From an uncultured Ruminococcus sp. (GTDB taxonomy: Bacteria > Bacillota > Clostridia > Oscillospirales > Ruminococcaceae): a stretch of 16,197 nucleotides of DNA. The translations under genes and the position numbers were made by a program. The stretch is taken from assembly GCA_945876405.1 (NCBI GenBank), contig CAMCOJ010000011.1, positions 1 through 16,197 on the forward strand, given 5' to 3'. How positions within the stretch are numbered: position 1 is the stretch's first letter; every line of letters begins with the position of its first letter. A model generated the notes under the pieces. The model was not told where the DNA came from. It ran no database searches and was given only the letters and a program-made list of their open reading frames with translations. Below are positions 1 to 7,621 of the stretch, one piece after another.

Positions 1-2
1 GA

Positions 3-47
3 TATGAACTGGCCGGAACTCTGCATGGTAATGTTTTAAAGCATTGA
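3..47 (+). CDS. Possible C-terminal end of an upstream gene (partial)
   Basis: The first bases read in frame 3 as a 14-residue tail (YELAGTLHGNVLKH) ending at TGA (45-47), with codons like those of the neighbouring genes (GAA, CTG, GGA, GGT). Frame 1 also gives a short open tail that stops at 37-39, so the choice of frame is uncertain. Too little is present to name a product. The 195 bases that follow before the ABC ATPase gene are non-coding. Confidence 0.25.
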   Translation, partial: YELAGTLHGNVLKH

Positions 48-88
48 ATAACCCTCCTGGTTAGTGCGAATCCTATAAAAAAAATTAT

Positions 89-137
89 TTGCGAAACCTG
101 TTTTGTACACATATTATACACATTTATGTTGTATAAT
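89..137 (+). promoter_or_regulatory. Candidate promoter of the ABC transporter operon
   Basis: TTGCGA (89-94) is followed after 17 bases by TATTAT (112-117), a reasonable sigma-A type pair. A perfect TATAAT lies a little further on (132-137) but has no good -35 at 16-18 bases, so it is an alternative or second -10. Transcription would start around 124-145, leaving a leader of roughly 100 bases before the ATG at 243. This rests on motif reading alone. Confidence 0.5.
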
Positions 138-151
138 GTTTAATTGTACTG

Positions 152-180
152 CGGACTTACGGGAATATTTTTTCAGTCCG
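152..180 (+). other. Weak inverted repeat in the operon leader
   Basis: CGGACT (152-157) pairs with AGTCCG (175-180) across a 17-base loop and is followed by TTTTATT. The 6-bp stem and large loop make it weaker than the other hairpins in the window. It could be a minor leader structure or attenuator, or chance. No riboswitch architecture could be recognised. Confidence 0.25.
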
Positions 181-242
181 TTTTATTCCGGATAATTAAT
201 GGATAATGACAGTATCAACAGGAAAGGCGTGAATGATATAAC

Positions 243-1217
243 ATGATCGAGATTAAAAACCTGACTAAAAAATACGGTCAGATTACAGCTGTGAACGATA
301 TAAGTTTCACTGCAAACAAAAATGAGATACTTGGATTTCTCGGACCTAACGGTGCCGGAAAGTCAACGACCATGAACATGATAGTTGGCTATCTTCCACC
401 TACCTCGGGCGAAATCCTTATTGACGGCATGAGCATGAACGATAACCCTAAGGAAGTAAAAAAGAAGATTGGCTATCTTCCGGAACTTCCGCCGCTCTAT
501 CTTGATATGAAGGTCATTGAATATCTGAGGTTTGTTGCCGGTATTAAGGAAGTACCGAAGAAGGAACGTGAACATCAGGTAGCAAGAGCACTTTCAAGAC
601 TTAAGATTACTGATATGAAAAACAGGGTAATCAGAAATCTTTCAAAAGGTTACAGACAGCGTGTCGGTTTTGCGCAGGCTCTTATCGGCGATCCGCAGGT
701 TCTTATTCTTGATGAACCCACAGTTGGTCTTGACCCTAACCAGACTATGGAGGTAAGAAACCTTATTAATATGCTGAGAAAGGATCATACCATAATATTC
801 AGTTCCCATATACTTCAGGAAGTAAGTGCTGTGTGTGACCGGATTGTAATTATAGACAAAGGTGAGATAAAGGCTGTTGATACCAAGGACAGACTTATCG
901 GTGCTTCTGCAGACGACATTGTATATATTATCCGTGTTGAGGGCGTATGTTCCCAGGCTGAAAATACTCTCAGAGAGATAAAGGGAATAAAAAATATCAT
1001 GGAGATAAACTTCCTTGATGAAAATACCAGTGAGTTCAAGGTTGAACTTGAGAGTGAAGATGTAAGAAAGCTTATTCTCACAAAAATGATGGAAAACAAT
1101 CTTTCCATCGCCGAAATCAAAAAGGTTTCAATGTCCCTCGAAGATGTATTTGCAAGTTTTACAAGGGGAAAATCTTATTCCGGACTTGCAGCATCAGAAA
1201 ACAGCGAAGAAAAATAA
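243..1217 (+). CDS. ABC transporter ATP-binding protein (GldA-like, ABC-2 export type)
   Basis: A cytoplasmic ATPase subunit that should power the permease encoded next. Walker A (GPNGAGKST) is at residues 34-42, the signature motif reads LSKGY at about 133-137, Walker B is LILDEP around 154-159 with Asp157 and Glu158, the D-loop GLD is at 162-164, and the switch His189 lies in SSH. The Q-loop position reads YLPELPPLY, as is common in the GldA/CcmA-like branch. At 324 residues it has the usual ~220-residue ATPase core plus a ~100-residue C-terminal extension typical of ABC-2 exporter ATPases. The start is fixed by an in-frame TGA at 234-236. The nearest Shine-Dalgarno, GGAAAGG (221-227), is an unusually long 15 bases away. 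It is the first gene of a four-gene operon. The family assignment is secure but the substrate is unknown. Confidence 0.93.
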   Translation: MIEIKNLTKKYGQITAVNDISFTANKNEILGFLGPNGAGKSTTMNMIVGYLPPTSGEILIDGMSMNDNPKEVKKKIGYLPELPPLYLDMKVIEYLRFVAGIKEVPKKEREHQVARALSRLKITDMKNRVIRNLSKGYRQRVGFAQALIGDPQVLILDEPTVGLDPNQTMEVRNLINMLRKDHTIIFSSHILQEVSAVCDRIVIIDKGEIKAVDTKDRLIGASADDIVYIIRVEGVCSQAENTLREIKGIKNIMEINFLDENTSEFKVELESEDVRKLILTKMMENNLSIAEIKKVSMSLEDVFASFTRGKSYSGLAASENSEEK

Positions 1218-1240
1218 TATACGGAAAGGATTTTTTATTT

Positions 1241-1972
1241 ATGTTTTCACTATTTAAAAAGGAAGTGCAGTCGTACTTCTATTCTCCGCTGGCCTATGTA
1301 ATAAGTGCATTGTTTGTTCTTATTTATTCGCTCAGCTTTATTCAGTGGATTACATCGCTTACAAAGCTGAATCTTCAGTTTTCATTTGCTGCGATATTCT
1401 ATAATCAGTTCTTCTACTTTATTTTTCTTGTACCTATGCTTACAATGAAAAGCTTTGCCGAGGAAAGAAGAATGAATACGGAAGTACTGCTTATGTCCAC
1501 TCCGCTCAATGTATTCAAGATAGTTATGGGCAAGTTCTTTGCTATAGGTGTTGTATTTGCTATGATTATGGCACTCACATTTATCTATCCGGCTATTACA
1601 GCTGTTTACGGTGAAGTAAGATGGGGCGGACTGATATGCGGATATCTCGGATTTTTCCTCTGGGGTATGGGATGCGTTGCGGTTGGTATGCTGGTTTCCT
1701 CATTTACTGAAAATCAGATTATAGCTGCGATATTCGGTGAAGCAGCAATGCTTATTCTCTGGTTTATGGACAAGTTCAATGAGATCGAGTGGATGAGAAA
1801 CAAGCCGGTCTGGTCTTCTCTTATTTCAGCTGTATCACCAAAGGCAAGATTTGAAGGCTTTGCAACAGGTGTGTTCAGACTTTCAGACGTTGTATTCTAC
1901 ATAACATTCATAGTTGTATTTCTTAGCTGGACTATGATTTCAGTTGAGAAAAGACGCTGGAGCAGGGGGTAA
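1241..1972 (+). CDS. ABC-2 type transporter permease (GldF-like)
   Basis: An integral membrane protein of 243 residues with about six hydrophobic segments (roughly 16-36, 50-68, 95-122, 130-153, 158-176 and 213-234). The segment AEERRMNTEVLLMSTPL (73-89) is the coupling motif of ABC-2 permeases of the GldF/NosY kind, where an EER..T.E.LL..P pattern follows the second membrane segment and contacts the ATPase. Its N-terminus (FKKEVQSYFYSPLAY) is also characteristic. It lies 23 bases after the ATPase gene, with a Shine-Dalgarno GGAAAGGA near 1223-1230. Together with its neighbours it forms an export-type ABC system. Gliding motility, for which the family is named in Bacteroidetes, is not implied here. 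The transported molecule cannot be inferred. Confidence 0.9.
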   Translation: MFSLFKKEVQSYFYSPLAYVISALFVLIYSLSFIQWITSLTKLNLQFSFAAIFYNQFFYFIFLVPMLTMKSFAEERRMNTEVLLMSTPLNVFKIVMGKFFAIGVVFAMIMALTFIYPAITAVYGEVRWGGLICGYLGFFLWGMGCVAVGMLVSSFTENQIIAAIFGEAAMLILWFMDKFNEIEWMRNKPVWSSLISAVSPKARFEGFATGVFRLSDVVFYITFIVVFLSWTMISVEKRRWSRG

Positions 1973-1975
1973 GTC

Positions 1976-3436
1976 ATGAAAAAAGGTTTAAAGATAAATT
2001 CATTTGCCTGGATTGCTGCTGCCGCGGTTCTTGCTGCTGCTGTTCCGGTCAATATGATCTTTTCAAAAATTGATGTAAATGTAGACGTTACACCATTCAG
2101 CGCTTATTCACTCAGTGAATCAGCAGTTGAAACTCTTGAGTCACTTGAAAAGCCGGTTGATATTACTGTTCTCTATGAACTTGACCGTCTTTATGATGAT
2201 TCACAGCCGGGTGAGGCTGAGTATATGATGGCCGATATGTACGTAAGTACACTTCGTCAGATGGAGGAGTTTGATAAGATCAGCCTCAAAGAAGTGGATA
2301 TCGAAAAAAATCCGGGATTCATTTCGGAAAAAGATCCTGAGGGACTTATGAATCTCAGTGCCGGTGACCTTCTTCTTGAGTGCGGAGACCAGAAAAGGGA
2401 CATTTCCCTTAAAACACTCTTCACTACAAATGCAGAAACAGGAAGCGTTGAGTTCTACGGAGAAAACTCAATCCTTGGTGCTATAAGCTATCTTGAAAGC
2501 GGTATAACACCTACGGTTTACTTTGCGGAAGGACATGGAGAGATCAGTACAGATGCATGTGCGAGCCTTACAGGTATACTTAAGGCGCAGAACTATGAAG
2601 TGAAAAATATAAATATAGACCTTGAGGGAACAATTCCGGAAGATGCAACGACAGTTGTCTTTGCAGCACCTGCAAAGGATATTACTGATGAGGAAAAGGA
2701 TATTATTCTTGACTACACCAGAGCAGGCGGAAACCTTACCATGCTGCTTGCTCCTCAGGCTGAAAAGACTGCTTTCAGAAATATCGAGGAAATTCTTGCA
2801 ACCTATGAAATTGCAATGGACTACAACAGAATCTATGAAACCAAACAGGAAAGATATGCCGGTGACGACAAATATGCGATAATGTGCGAATTCGTTGACA
2901 CTGAGTTTAACGAGGCGATTATTGATGCACAGTCTGGTCAGTCAATCTATATGCCTGATTCAAGAAGTTTTTACAGCCTTGCAGATGATGAAAGCGACAA
3001 GGAGGATCCTGTTACACAGGAAGTTCTTGTTTCAACATTTGACTCTGCAATCAGTGATGCATACGGTGGTGTGAGAACTGATGCACCGACAGTAAACGGT
3101 ACTCTTTATCTTGCAGCCAATGCAGAGGATTCCTCAAGAAACGGAAGTAAGCTTTTTGTAGCCGGCTCAAGTAAGTTTATTGAAGACGAGTCCATAGCTG
3201 AAATAATGCAGACAACAGGTACAGCATCACTTGCACCGTATATGTTTCTTTCTACAATCAGCTGGATGGACAAGGTTAATTCCAATGTTCATTTTCCGAC
3301 AAGAGTTCAGGCGACTGACTATATTACTATCCCGGATAAAAAGACAGGTAATATAATTCTTGTTATTATGATAGCATTTCCGGTTCTTATTGCGGGTTCA
3401 GGTGTACTGGTCTGGGCAAGGAGGCATAACGCATGA
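1976..3436 (+). CDS. GldG-like ABC transporter auxiliary protein (ABC_transp_aux family)
   Basis: A 486-residue protein with an N-terminal membrane segment (about 10-30), a large extracytoplasmic region and a second membrane segment near the C-terminus (about 459-480) ending in positively charged WARRHNA. After the first helix comes DVTPFSAYSLSESAVETL (37-54), matching the conserved D.T....Y.LS pattern of GldG-like proteins. An EGHGE motif at 185-189 matches the conserved GHGE of the ABC-type uncharacterised auxiliary family. The start lies 3 bases after the permease stop, with its Shine-Dalgarno AGGGGG (1964-1969) inside the end of that gene, so translation is probably coupled. It likely forms the outer-face partner of the ATPase/permease pair. 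Its biochemical role is unknown. Confidence 0.87.
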   Translation: MKKGLKINSFAWIAAAAVLAAAVPVNMIFSKIDVNVDVTPFSAYSLSESAVETLESLEKPVDITVLYELDRLYDDSQPGEAEYMMADMYVSTLRQMEEFDKISLKEVDIEKNPGFISEKDPEGLMNLSAGDLLLECGDQKRDISLKTLFTTNAETGSVEFYGENSILGAISYLESGITPTVYFAEGHGEISTDACASLTGILKAQNYEVKNINIDLEGTIPEDATTVVFAAPAKDITDEEKDIILDYTRAGGNLTMLLAPQAEKTAFRNIEEILATYEIAMDYNRIYETKQERYAGDDKYAIMCEFVDTEFNEAIIDAQSGQSIYMPDSRSFYSLADDESDKEDPVTQEVLVSTFDSAISDAYGGVRTDAPTVNGTLYLAANAEDSSRNGSKLFVAGSSKFIEDESIAEIMQTTGTASLAPYMFLSTISWMDKVNSNVHFPTRVQATDYITIPDKKTGNIILVIMIAFPVLIAGSGVLVWARRHNA

Positions 3437-4830
3437 TAAAGCGGTATATGAAACTGCTGATTGGGCTTGTTGCTGTTGCGGTTATAGCAATAGGTGCCTA
3501 TATCGGAGTAGTCGTTTATAAAAACAATCAGACTAAAAAGGCGTATGAAGAGGAACAGAAAAAAATAATATTCAGTTTTGATCCTCTTGATATTACAGAT
3601 ATGGACGTAACAAACAGCACAGGTGATTTTTCATTTCGTCTTACTGATAACGGCTGGGAAATAACACAGGGCCAAAAATTTCCTCTGTCACCTGACAGAT
3701 TTGTTGAGATAGCAACAACAATGAGTACACTTACTGCCTCAAAAGTGCTGACTGAAGAGGTTCCGGAAGATCTTTCAGAATATGGTCTTGATGCCCCGAT
3801 GAAGATAAGCTTCAGGCTTAACGATGATACAGGATATACAGCATACATCGGCTCAAAGGTTCCGGGAGACTCATCTTATTATCTGCGTGCTGAAGGAAAA
3901 GATGCCATATATATAGTATCGGAGGAAGATGTTCAGAAGCTAAGTGCTGAAGTATCGGATCTTAAGGACAAACTGCTTTTCGATACTTCAGGCACATCAG
4001 ATATAACATATCTAAAGTATATTAACAATGGTACAATAGTATATGACATCAGTAAAAACGAAAACGGCTGGGAAGTGATTGCGCCTTTCAAGAGAGGTGT
4101 TGTAAATGCAGCAAGCGTAACAAATATCACTTCACTTATCATCCGTGCTGAGTGTGTAACATTTATTGACGAAGAACTTACTGATCTTTCAAAGTTCGGA
4201 TTTGACCATCCGAGTCATCAGCTTGAAATTAAAACAGATGAAAAGGAAGCTAAGATTATTTTCGGAAATTACTATGATGAAGCCGGACAATATATATATG
4301 CATACAACAGGGCTATTGACCAGATTTATATTTTTGAAACAGCTTCTCTTGGATTTATTGATTCAAAGCTTGAGGATATCCTTTTCAAGAGGATTCATGA
4401 TGAGGCATTTGACAACATAAAGAAGTTTGAACTTGATATTTTCGGAACAAAGGTGGATATCGATTATAACTATACTGTTGAGACAGGAAAAACTTCTTCA
4501 TATTCAGTAAACGGTAAATCAGTTGACCGTGAAAACGAAAAAATTCTTGAAGCATTCAATAACCTTATAAATTCCGTCACAGGTGTTTCCTTTGACTATG
4601 TATCCGATGAGAATCTTTCAAAGGGAGTTACAGGAGATGCAGCTGTTAAGGTCGTTTACAGACTTAAGGAAGGCGATGACTACAAACTCGAATTCATTCC
4701 GAAGAGTGATGATGAAAGTCTTCTCTATATAGTTGAAAACGGTATTTACACAGGAACTTTAATCAGAAAAACTGTGCTGGAAAATGGCATGAAACTCTAT
4801 TATGAAGAACTTATGGAACTCATGAAATAA
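3433..4830 (+). CDS. Membrane-anchored DUF4340-type protein
   Basis: A 465-residue protein with one N-terminal membrane anchor (about 7-29) and an extracytoplasmic beta-rich region. Two similar modules are visible. The first (about 48-183) has NGWEI at 73-77 and YGLDAP at 117-122. The second (about 190-319) has NGWEV at 211-215 and FGFDHP at 255-260. A more diverged third stretch covers about 328-450. This pattern matches the DUF4340 family, which commonly sits beside GldG-like genes. The ATG overlaps the preceding TGA by four bases (ATGA, 3433-3436), and AAGGAGG at 3418-3424 is 8 bases upstream, so the start is well supported and translationally coupled. The function is unknown. Being last in the operon, it is probably a fourth component of the ABC system. 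Confidence 0.83.
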   Translation: MIKRYMKLLIGLVAVAVIAIGAYIGVVVYKNNQTKKAYEEEQKKIIFSFDPLDITDMDVTNSTGDFSFRLTDNGWEITQGQKFPLSPDRFVEIATTMSTLTASKVLTEEVPEDLSEYGLDAPMKISFRLNDDTGYTAYIGSKVPGDSSYYLRAEGKDAIYIVSEEDVQKLSAEVSDLKDKLLFDTSGTSDITYLKYINNGTIVYDISKNENGWEVIAPFKRGVVNAASVTNITSLIIRAECVTFIDEELTDLSKFGFDHPSHQLEIKTDEKEAKIIFGNYYDEAGQYIYAYNRAIDQIYIFETASLGFIDSKLEDILFKRIHDEAFDNIKKFELDIFGTKVDIDYNYTVETGKTSSYSVNGKSVDRENEKILEAFNNLINSVTGVSFDYVSDENLSKGVTGDAAVKVVYRLKEGDDYKLEFIPKSDDESLLYIVENGIYTGTLIRKTVLENGMKLYYEELMELMK

Positions 4831-4833
4831 TTA

Positions 4834-4879
4834 AAAAAACAGTATGAATGACGAAATTCCGCTATTCATACTGTTTTTT
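4834..4879 (+). terminator. Rho-independent terminator after the ABC operon
   Basis: Arms 4834-4849 and 4864-4879 are perfect 16-bp reverse complements around a 14-base loop, and the right arm ends in six T residues. It begins 4 bases after the stop codon of the DUF4340 gene. The left arm starts with an A-run, so it could terminate in both directions, although no minus-strand gene is seen here. Confidence 0.93.
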
Positions 4880-4891
4880 GTGTTATGCACA

Positions 4892-4920
4892 TTTACTTTT
4901 TCAGATAAATATGTTAGAAT
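4892..4920 (+). promoter_or_regulatory. Promoter of the first GH9 gene (extended -10)
   Basis: TTTACT (4892-4897), a 17-base spacer and TAGAAT (4915-4920), preceded by TG at 4912-4913 as an extended -10 element. The expected start site is near 4927, giving a leader of about 35 bases. The block at 4907-4923 differs at one position from 7545-7561 in front of the second GH9 gene. It lies just downstream of the preceding terminator, so this gene is transcribed independently of the ABC operon. Confidence 0.72.
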
Positions 4921-4961
4921 AAATATGAACTTACGTCGTATTCTCAGAAAGGAATGATCCA

Positions 4962-7424
4962 ATGAACAGTAAAAAAATTGCAGCTCTTTCGTTAAGTGCG
5001 GTTATTCTTGCGTCAACGGCTTCGTATTTTATGCCATGCGGCAGTGAAACTCAGGAAACGGTAAAAGCTGCTGAAGCAGAAAAAAACTATGCGAAAGCAC
5101 TGCAGTACTCGATGTATTTCTACGATGCCAATATGTGCGGAACGGAAGTTGGCGAGAAGTCTGAATATATATGGAGAGATGACTGCCATACATATGATGC
5201 AAAGCTTCCACTTGACCCGGAAAACACAAATTTCTCTGCGGAATTTATTGCGGAGAACAAGGATATTCTTGATCCGGACGGAGACGGATTTATTGATGTT
5301 TCAGGCGGATTCCATGATGCCGGAGACCATGTAAAGTTCGGTATGCCTGAAGGCTATTCCGGTGCTGCACTGGGCTGGGGCTATTACGAATTCAGAGACG
5401 CATATGAAGCTACCGGTCAGGATGCCCATGCTGAAACCATACTCAGATACTTTAACGATTATTTTATGAAATGCACATGGCTTGACGAAGATGGCAAAGC
5501 GATTGCATTCTGCTATCAGGTTGGTGACGGTGATATTGACCATCAGTACTGGAATGCACCTGAGGTTGATGAGATGTTCAGACGCGGCTGGTTTGCCACA
5601 GACGAACTTGTTTCAACAGACTGTCTTTCCATTACTTCTGCCTCACTTACAATGAATTATCTTAACTTCCGCGAAAGTGATCCTGAGTATGCAGAAAAAA
5701 GCCTTGACTACGCAAAGGCACTTTTTGAATTTGCGGAGAGGGCAGATGAAAAGGCAGTAAACAAGGACGGCCCGAAGGGGTACTATACTTCTACAAAATG
5801 GGAAGATGACTATTGTTATGCTGCTATCAGTCTCTATCTTGCAACTCAGGAGGAAAAATACCTCGATATTGTTCTTGAGATGGTGGACTACTATGCTCCT
5901 TCATGCTGGACATACTGCTGGAATGATACCTGGGCGGCAGTTCTTACGATGCTTGCACAGGCTGATGATATGTACGGAAAGAAAATAACAAACAGTGTCG
6001 GTCTTGAAAGTACCGAATGGGTTGAAAAATACAAGCAGCTTCAGAACAAGACTGTTTATGAAGAGATAGACTGGTGGAGTCAGATTGCAAAGCTTGTTGA
6101 CAACTGGATGACAGGAAATACACCTAAGGTAAGCCCGGCAGGATATTCGTTCCTCAGTCAGTGGGGTTCTGCAAGATACAATACTTCAGCTCAGCTTCTT
6201 GCACTTATCTATGACAAGTATCATGGCGATAAAGCATCAGAGTACGGAGAATGGGCAAAGTCGCAGATGGATTACCTGCTTGGCGAAAATCCTCTTAACA
6301 GATGCTATGTTGTGGGATACAATGAAACCTCAGCCAGATTCCCTCATCACAGAGCATCATCAGGGCTTTCAAAGTGTGAGGATACCGATGAACAGAGATT
6401 TGTACTGTACGGTGCTCTTGTGGGAGGACCGGACCTTGACGATAACCATATAGATGTAACAGCTGACTATATTTACAACGAAGTAACTATTGACTATAAT
6501 GCAGCATTTGTAGGGGCATGTGCAGGTCAGTATCATTTCTTCGGTGATTCATCAATGGAGGTTACACCTGATTTTCCGCCTGATCCGGAGGACCCTGAAG
6601 ATGAAACGGAAGATCCTTCACTTGTAACTCCGACAAGCAGGTACTGGGTTGATGCATTCAGTGTGGATGTTGTGCAGGATGATGGTCCTAAGGCAAGTGA
6701 AATAACACTTTATGTTCGTTCAACAGCTGCAAAGCCGTCAAAAAGTATTTCTGTAAGATATTTCTTTGATGCGAGTGGTATGTCATCAATAGGAGAAAAG
6801 GAACTTACACTCAGAAAACTCTATGATCAGGCCGAGATAGAAGCGGATCATCCGGCGACACTTACCGGACCTGTGAAATACAAAGATAATATTTACTATG
6901 TTGAAGTGGCATGGGATGACTATGCTATCGCAAATTCAAATAAAAAATACCAGTTTGTTCTTGGAACATATGCATGGGGAAATTCATGGGATCCTTCAGA
7001 TGACTGGAGTCATCAGGATCTTGTTCAGTTTGATGATGCTTTCAAAGGAACACCTGAAAAATCAGAATACATATGTGTTTATGATGATGGCGTACTTGTG
7101 GGAGGAACTGAGCCGGACGGAACAACCCCTGACAGTGCTAAACCGTCAGAAACAACCGTTCCGTCAGTAACTGAAAAACCTGCAGAAACAACAAAGCCGG
7201 TTACAACCGGTGCGGGTAATGTTTCTGAGATTACCGGTGACGTAAACTGCGACGGAAAAGTAGATGTTACCGACCTTTCATGTACAGCCATATATCTGAT
7301 TGATAAAAAGGGAATCTCTGAACAGGGAAAGAAGATGGCAGATGTGGACGGTGACGGTAAGGTCACTCTTGCAGACCTGGCAAGAATAAGACAGTATCTT
7401 TCCAGATTAATAGACAAGTTCTGA
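4962..7424 (+). CDS. Cellulosomal GH9 cellulase with CBM3-like module and dockerin (copy 1)
   Basis: A secreted endoglucanase-type enzyme predicted to cut beta-1,4-glucan by inversion and to dock onto a scaffoldin. Domain order in 820 residues: signal peptide (about 1-38), GH9 domain (about 42-530), acidic PEDPEDETED linker (about 539-555), CBM3-like module (about 560-717, with SVRYFF at 597-602), Thr/Pro linker (720-750) and dockerin (759-818). Catalytic features are HDAGDH at 118-123 (Asp119, Asp122), HHR at 462-464 and the proton donor Glu507 in YNEVTIDYNAAF. A DPDGDGFID stretch (104-112) sits just before the catalytic aspartates and is absent from the minus-strand GH9 enzyme. The dockerin has two Ca loops, GDVNCDGKVDVTD and ADVDGDGKVTLAD. 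AGAAAGGA (4946-4953) is 8 bases from the ATG. It is a close paralogue of the next gene. The enzyme class is secure; the exact specificity (endoglucanase or processive) cannot be read. Confidence 0.95.
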   Translation: MNSKKIAALSLSAVILASTASYFMPCGSETQETVKAAEAEKNYAKALQYSMYFYDANMCGTEVGEKSEYIWRDDCHTYDAKLPLDPENTNFSAEFIAENKDILDPDGDGFIDVSGGFHDAGDHVKFGMPEGYSGAALGWGYYEFRDAYEATGQDAHAETILRYFNDYFMKCTWLDEDGKAIAFCYQVGDGDIDHQYWNAPEVDEMFRRGWFATDELVSTDCLSITSASLTMNYLNFRESDPEYAEKSLDYAKALFEFAERADEKAVNKDGPKGYYTSTKWEDDYCYAAISLYLATQEEKYLDIVLEMVDYYAPSCWTYCWNDTWAAVLTMLAQADDMYGKKITNSVGLESTEWVEKYKQLQNKTVYEEIDWWSQIAKLVDNWMTGNTPKVSPAGYSFLSQWGSARYNTSAQLLALIYDKYHGDKASEYGEWAKSQMDYLLGENPLNRCYVVGYNETSARFPHHRASSGLSKCEDTDEQRFVLYGALVGGPDLDDNHIDVTADYIYNEVTIDYNAAFVGACAGQYHFFGDSSMEVTPDFPPDPEDPEDETEDPSLVTPTSRYWVDAFSVDVVQDDGPKASEITLYVRSTAAKPSKSISVRYFFDASGMSSIGEKELTLRKLYDQAEIEADHPATLTGPVKYKDNIYYVEVAWDDYAIANSNKKYQFVLGTYAWGNSWDPSDDWSHQDLVQFDDAFKGTPEKSEYICVYDDGVLVGGTEPDGTTPDSAKPSETTVPSVTEKPAETTKPVTTGAGNVSEITGDVNCDGKVDVTDLSCTAIYLIDKKGISEQGKKMADVDGDGKVTLADLARIRQYLSRLIDKF

Positions 7425-7429
7425 TGTTA

Positions 7430-7465
7430 AGATCCGCATTTTTAGCGAATGCGGATCTGATTTTT
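7430..7465 (+). terminator. Terminator after the first GH9 gene
   Basis: AGATCCGCATT (7430-7440) and AATGCGGATCT (7448-7457) form a perfect 11-bp stem with a 7-base loop, followed by GATTTTT. It starts 5 bases after the stop codon. Confidence 0.92.
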
Positions 7466-7478
7466 AATTATTTTTACA

Positions 7479-7513
7479 ATTTTGTATATTACATCTAAAC
7501 TAATATACAAAAT
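7479..7513. repeat. Perfect 13-bp inverted repeat upstream of the second GH9 promoter
   Basis: ATTTTGTATATTA (7479-7491) and TAATATACAAAAT (7501-7513) are exact reverse complements separated by nine bases. It ends 16 bases before the -35 at 7530. There is no T-tract suited to termination, and the gene's own terminator lies just upstream. Its position and symmetry fit a dimeric regulator site, or an AT-rich UP-like element. I saw no copy before the other GH9 genes. Confidence 0.6.
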
Positions 7514-7529
7514 ATATATCTAATATTGA

Positions 7530-7558
7530 TTTACATTTGTCTGCAAATATGTTAAAAT
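7530..7558 (+). promoter_or_regulatory. Promoter of the second GH9 gene (extended -10)
   Basis: TTTACA (7530-7535), a 17-base spacer and TAAAAT (7553-7558) with TG at 7550-7551. The expected start is near 7565, giving a leader of about 55 bases, some 20 longer than that of the first GH9 gene. The 7545-7561 block is nearly identical to the one before the first GH9 gene, as is the TCAGAAAGGAA ribosome-binding block (7604-7614 here, 4944-4954 there). Confidence 0.75.
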
Positions 7559-7621
7559 AAAAGTAATCGGGCTCCTGACGGGGATACATAATATCTTTGA
7601 AAATCAGAAAGGAACGAAAAA

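Noticed and set aside
480..510. ABC ATPase lacking a Gln at the Q-loop and with LSKGY instead of LSGGQ
   Set aside because: These variants are normal in the GldA/CcmA-like export branch, and all Walker residues are intact, so the subunit is not judged defective.
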